In this document: piece by piece, positions 62,256 through 64,000 of the stretch | Numbering within the stretch: the first letter of the stretch is position 1 | How the letters are laid out: each line of letters opens with the position of its first letter | NCBI GenBank assembly: GCA_040387755.1 | Contig: JAZKDB010000002.1 | Span: 806,001 to 870,000 of the forward strand | Direction: 5' to 3' | DNA length: 64,000 nucleotides | Origin: Rurimicrobium sp040387755 | Lineage (GTDB): Bacteria; Bacteroidota; Bacteroidia; Chitinophagales; Chitinophagaceae | Notes under the pieces: model-generated | Told to the model about the DNA's origin: nothing | The model's input: only the letters and a program-made list of their open reading frames with translations | Databases searched by the model: none | Position numbers and translations under genes: made by a program

Positions 62256-63920
62256 TTACTTTTTCATCTCCTTGGCAAAAGTATCTTTCAAACCAACGGT
62301 TTGGTTAAATACCAATTTGTTGGCAGTACTGTCTCTGTCTACCGAGAAATAACCTTTGCGCATAAACTGAAACTGGTCGCCGGCAGAGGCCTTAAGCAAG
62401 GAGGCTTCTACCACAGCTTTATGATTCAGTTCCATAGACTGGGCATTGATATGGTCTTTAAAATCACCTTCGGCATTGGCAGGATCTTCTACAGTAAACA
62501 AGCGATTGTACATGCGCACATCGGCAGGCACCGCATCGGCTGCGTTTACCCAATGTATTACACCTTTGACATGTACACCACTGGTATCGCTGCCGCTCTT
62601 ACTATCTACATTATAGGTACAATACAATTCTGTAATATTACCATCAGCATCTTTCACTACTTCGTTGCAGGTAATAATGTAGGCATGTTTTAATCTTACT
62701 GAAAGGCCCGGTCCGAGACGAAAGAATTTCTTCGGAGGTTCTTCCATAAAATCATCGCGCTCAATAAATAGCTCACGGCTAAAAGAAAGTTCGCGTGTAC
62801 CTGCATGTTCATCTTCTGTATTGTTATCTGCAATTAAAGCCTCCGTTTGTCCTTCAGGATAATTGGTCAATATCACTTTTACAGGGTCTAATACAGCCAT
62901 TACACGGTGAGCTGTTTTATTCAATTGTTCGCGCACACAAAATTCCAGCACAGTAATGTCCACCAGATTTTCGCGCTTGGCCACTCCTATCATATCGCAA
63001 AACTGACGGATGGCGGCAGCAGGATAGCCGCGTCGGCGCATACCACTGATGGTAGGCATACGAGGGTCATCCCAACCTGTAACATGATTTTCGTTCACCA
63101 ATTGCAGGAGCTTGCGCTTGCTGGTAATCATATAGCTGACACTACGGCGGGCAAACTCATATTGGTGCGAAGGGAAAATGCCTAATTGCTCAATAAACCA
63201 ATCGTATAAAGGACGATGGTGGATAAACTCCAGTGTGCAAATAGAATGGGTAATTTCCTCGATACTATCACTTTGTCCGTGGGCAAAATCGTACATCGGA
63301 TAGATACACCAATTATCGCCTGTACGGTGATGATGTACATGCTTGATGCGGTAGATAATAGGGTCGCGCAAGAGTAGATTGGGATGTGCCATATCTATTT
63401 TGGCGCGCAACACTTTGGCACCGTCGGGATATTTACCGGCACGCATATCTGCAAATAATGAAAGGTTCTCTTCGATACTTCTGGCCCTGAAAACACTGTC
63501 GATACCAGGCTTTCCGATATCTCCCTTTTGTTCAGCCATTTCTTCGGCACTAGAATCGTCTACATAAGCCAATCCTTTTTCAATCAGCTGTACAGCAAAT
63601 TGATACAGCTGCTCAAAATAATCGGAGGCATACAATTCATTACTCCACTCAAAACCCAACCACTGTATATCTGCTTTAATACTGTTTACATATTCTGTTT
63701 CTTCGGTAGCGGGGTTGGTATCGTCAAAACGCAAATTGCATTGTCCATTATATTTTTTTGCCAAACCAAAATTGAGGCAAATGGAGGAGGCATGACCAAT
63801 ATGTAAATATCCATTAGGCTCCGGAGGGAAACGTGTATGAACACGACCATTGTTGACTCCCGCAGCAATATCCTTTTCTATAATTTCCTCCAAAAAATTT
63901 AGAGATTTTTCTTCGCTCAT
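62256..63920 (-). CDS. glnS: Glutaminyl-tRNA synthetase
   Basis: Charges tRNA-Gln with glutamine. 554 residues, class I. HIGH motif in PPEPNGYLHIGHASS, KMSKS-like in MITSKRKLLQLV, plus NFGLAKKYNG and RFDDTNPATEETEYV. The GlnRS-specific anticodon-binding beta-barrels form the C-terminal half. Presence of GlnRS fits a genome that may lack the GatCAB route for Gln, as in many Bacteroidota. Its leader (63921-64000) holds no clear promoter. Confidence 0.95.
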   Translation of the reverse strand: MSEEKSLNFLEEIIEKDIAAGVNNGRVHTRFPPEPNGYLHIGHASSICLNFGLAKKYNGQCNLRFDDTNPATEETEYVNSIKADIQWLGFEWSNELYASDYFEQLYQFAVQLIEKGLAYVDDSSAEEMAEQKGDIGKPGIDSVFRARSIEENLSLFADMRAGKYPDGAKVLRAKIDMAHPNLLLRDPIIYRIKHVHHHRTGDNWCIYPMYDFAHGQSDSIEEITHSICTLEFIHHRPLYDWFIEQLGIFPSHQYEFARRSVSYMITSKRKLLQLVNENHVTGWDDPRMPTISGMRRRGYPAAAIRQFCDMIGVAKRENLVDITVLEFCVREQLNKTAHRVMAVLDPVKVILTNYPEGQTEALIADNNTEDEHAGTRELSFSRELFIERDDFMEEPPKKFFRLGPGLSVRLKHAYIITCNEVVKDADGNITELYCTYNVDSKSGSDTSGVHVKGVIHWVNAADAVPADVRMYNRLFTVEDPANAEGDFKDHINAQSMELNHKAVVEASLLKASAGDQFQFMRKGYFSVDRDSTANKLVFNQTVGLKDTFAKEMKK

Positions 63921-64000
63921 TGTCTGTTTAAATTTCTTTATTTATAAAGCGCTTTTATTTCACGCGTAATTTCTGACCAATCTTTATTCCATCAAAGTTG

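Noticed and set aside
1..64000. tRNA or rRNA genes
   Set aside because: I looked in the intergenic stretches for GGTTCGAATCC-type arms and CCA ends and found none; a tRNA-finding program could confirm this.

Overview
The window is ordinary chromosome from a low-GC member of the Bacteroidota, probably of the Chitinophagia/Sphingobacteriia kind, though the rank is a guess. The evidence is two secreted proteins with type IX secretion (T9SS) type A C-terminal sorting domains, a GLPGLI-family protein beside an outer-membrane beta-barrel receptor, a SusC-like regulatory-domain TonB receptor, a LytTR regulator with a propeller histidine kinase, DUF4159, DUF2279 and DUF6580-like proteins, and promoters of the Bacteroidota form TTTG-N19-TAnnTTTG. 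About 59 protein genes are supported. I see no rRNA or tRNA gene, no CRISPR array and no prophage.

Layout. 1-3.6 kb: end of prmC, a T9SS cargo, and an ftcD-lpxK pair. 3.8-9.6 kb: LytTR response regulator, propeller histidine kinase and a LamG/S74-chaperone T9SS cargo. 9.8-20.7 kb: a mitochondrial-type citrate synthase, rsmE-DUF4159, a GlcD-type oxidase, radC, an oxidoreductase-lipoprotein-sugar transferase cluster, chaN-like, and ispH. 20.8-28.7 kb: a minus-strand run of TPR lipoprotein, rpe, TonB receptor, beta-barrel receptor, GLPGLI and ispH. 28.9-39 kb: nadB, a small GIY-YIG element, kbl, a thioesterase, a membrane protein, sucA, arginase and rlmH. 39.2-45.6 kb: a GxxExxY gene in a repeat array, MFS, ABC permease, PRTase, GNAT, ftsY and two small membrane proteins. 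45.7-55 kb: phaB-like reductase, DUF2279, TraB/GumN, ZIP transporter, mdh, sucC, an ExbB without ExbD, and a beta-CASP hydrolase. 55-64 kb: Y1 transposase, WYL regulator, DinB, DEAD-box helicase, tsaE, 1.2 kb of repeats, three small genes and glnS.

How the genes relate. Four TCA-cycle enzymes (gltA, sucA, sucC, mdh) lie within about 43 kb but in separate transcription units. The envelope theme is strong: LpxK, polyprenyl sugar transferase, two TonB-type receptors, ExbB, several lipoproteins and two T9SS cargoes. Housekeeping RNA modification and translation genes (prmC, rsmE, rlmH, tsaE, glnS) are scattered between them.

The most unusual material is not in the large genes. Three tiny nuclease or transposase genes each sit inside their own repeat or hairpin architecture: GIY-YIG within 33-bp inverted repeats, GxxExxY within a direct-repeat array with a decayed second copy, and a Y1 transposase behind five hairpins. 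In the first two, the repeat itself supplies the stop codon. A fourth repeat zone at 58.9-60.16 kb holds a roughly 129-bp tandem array and then an AT-rich array of nine units at exactly 21-bp spacing, ending directly at the start codon of an unrecognised 126-residue protein.
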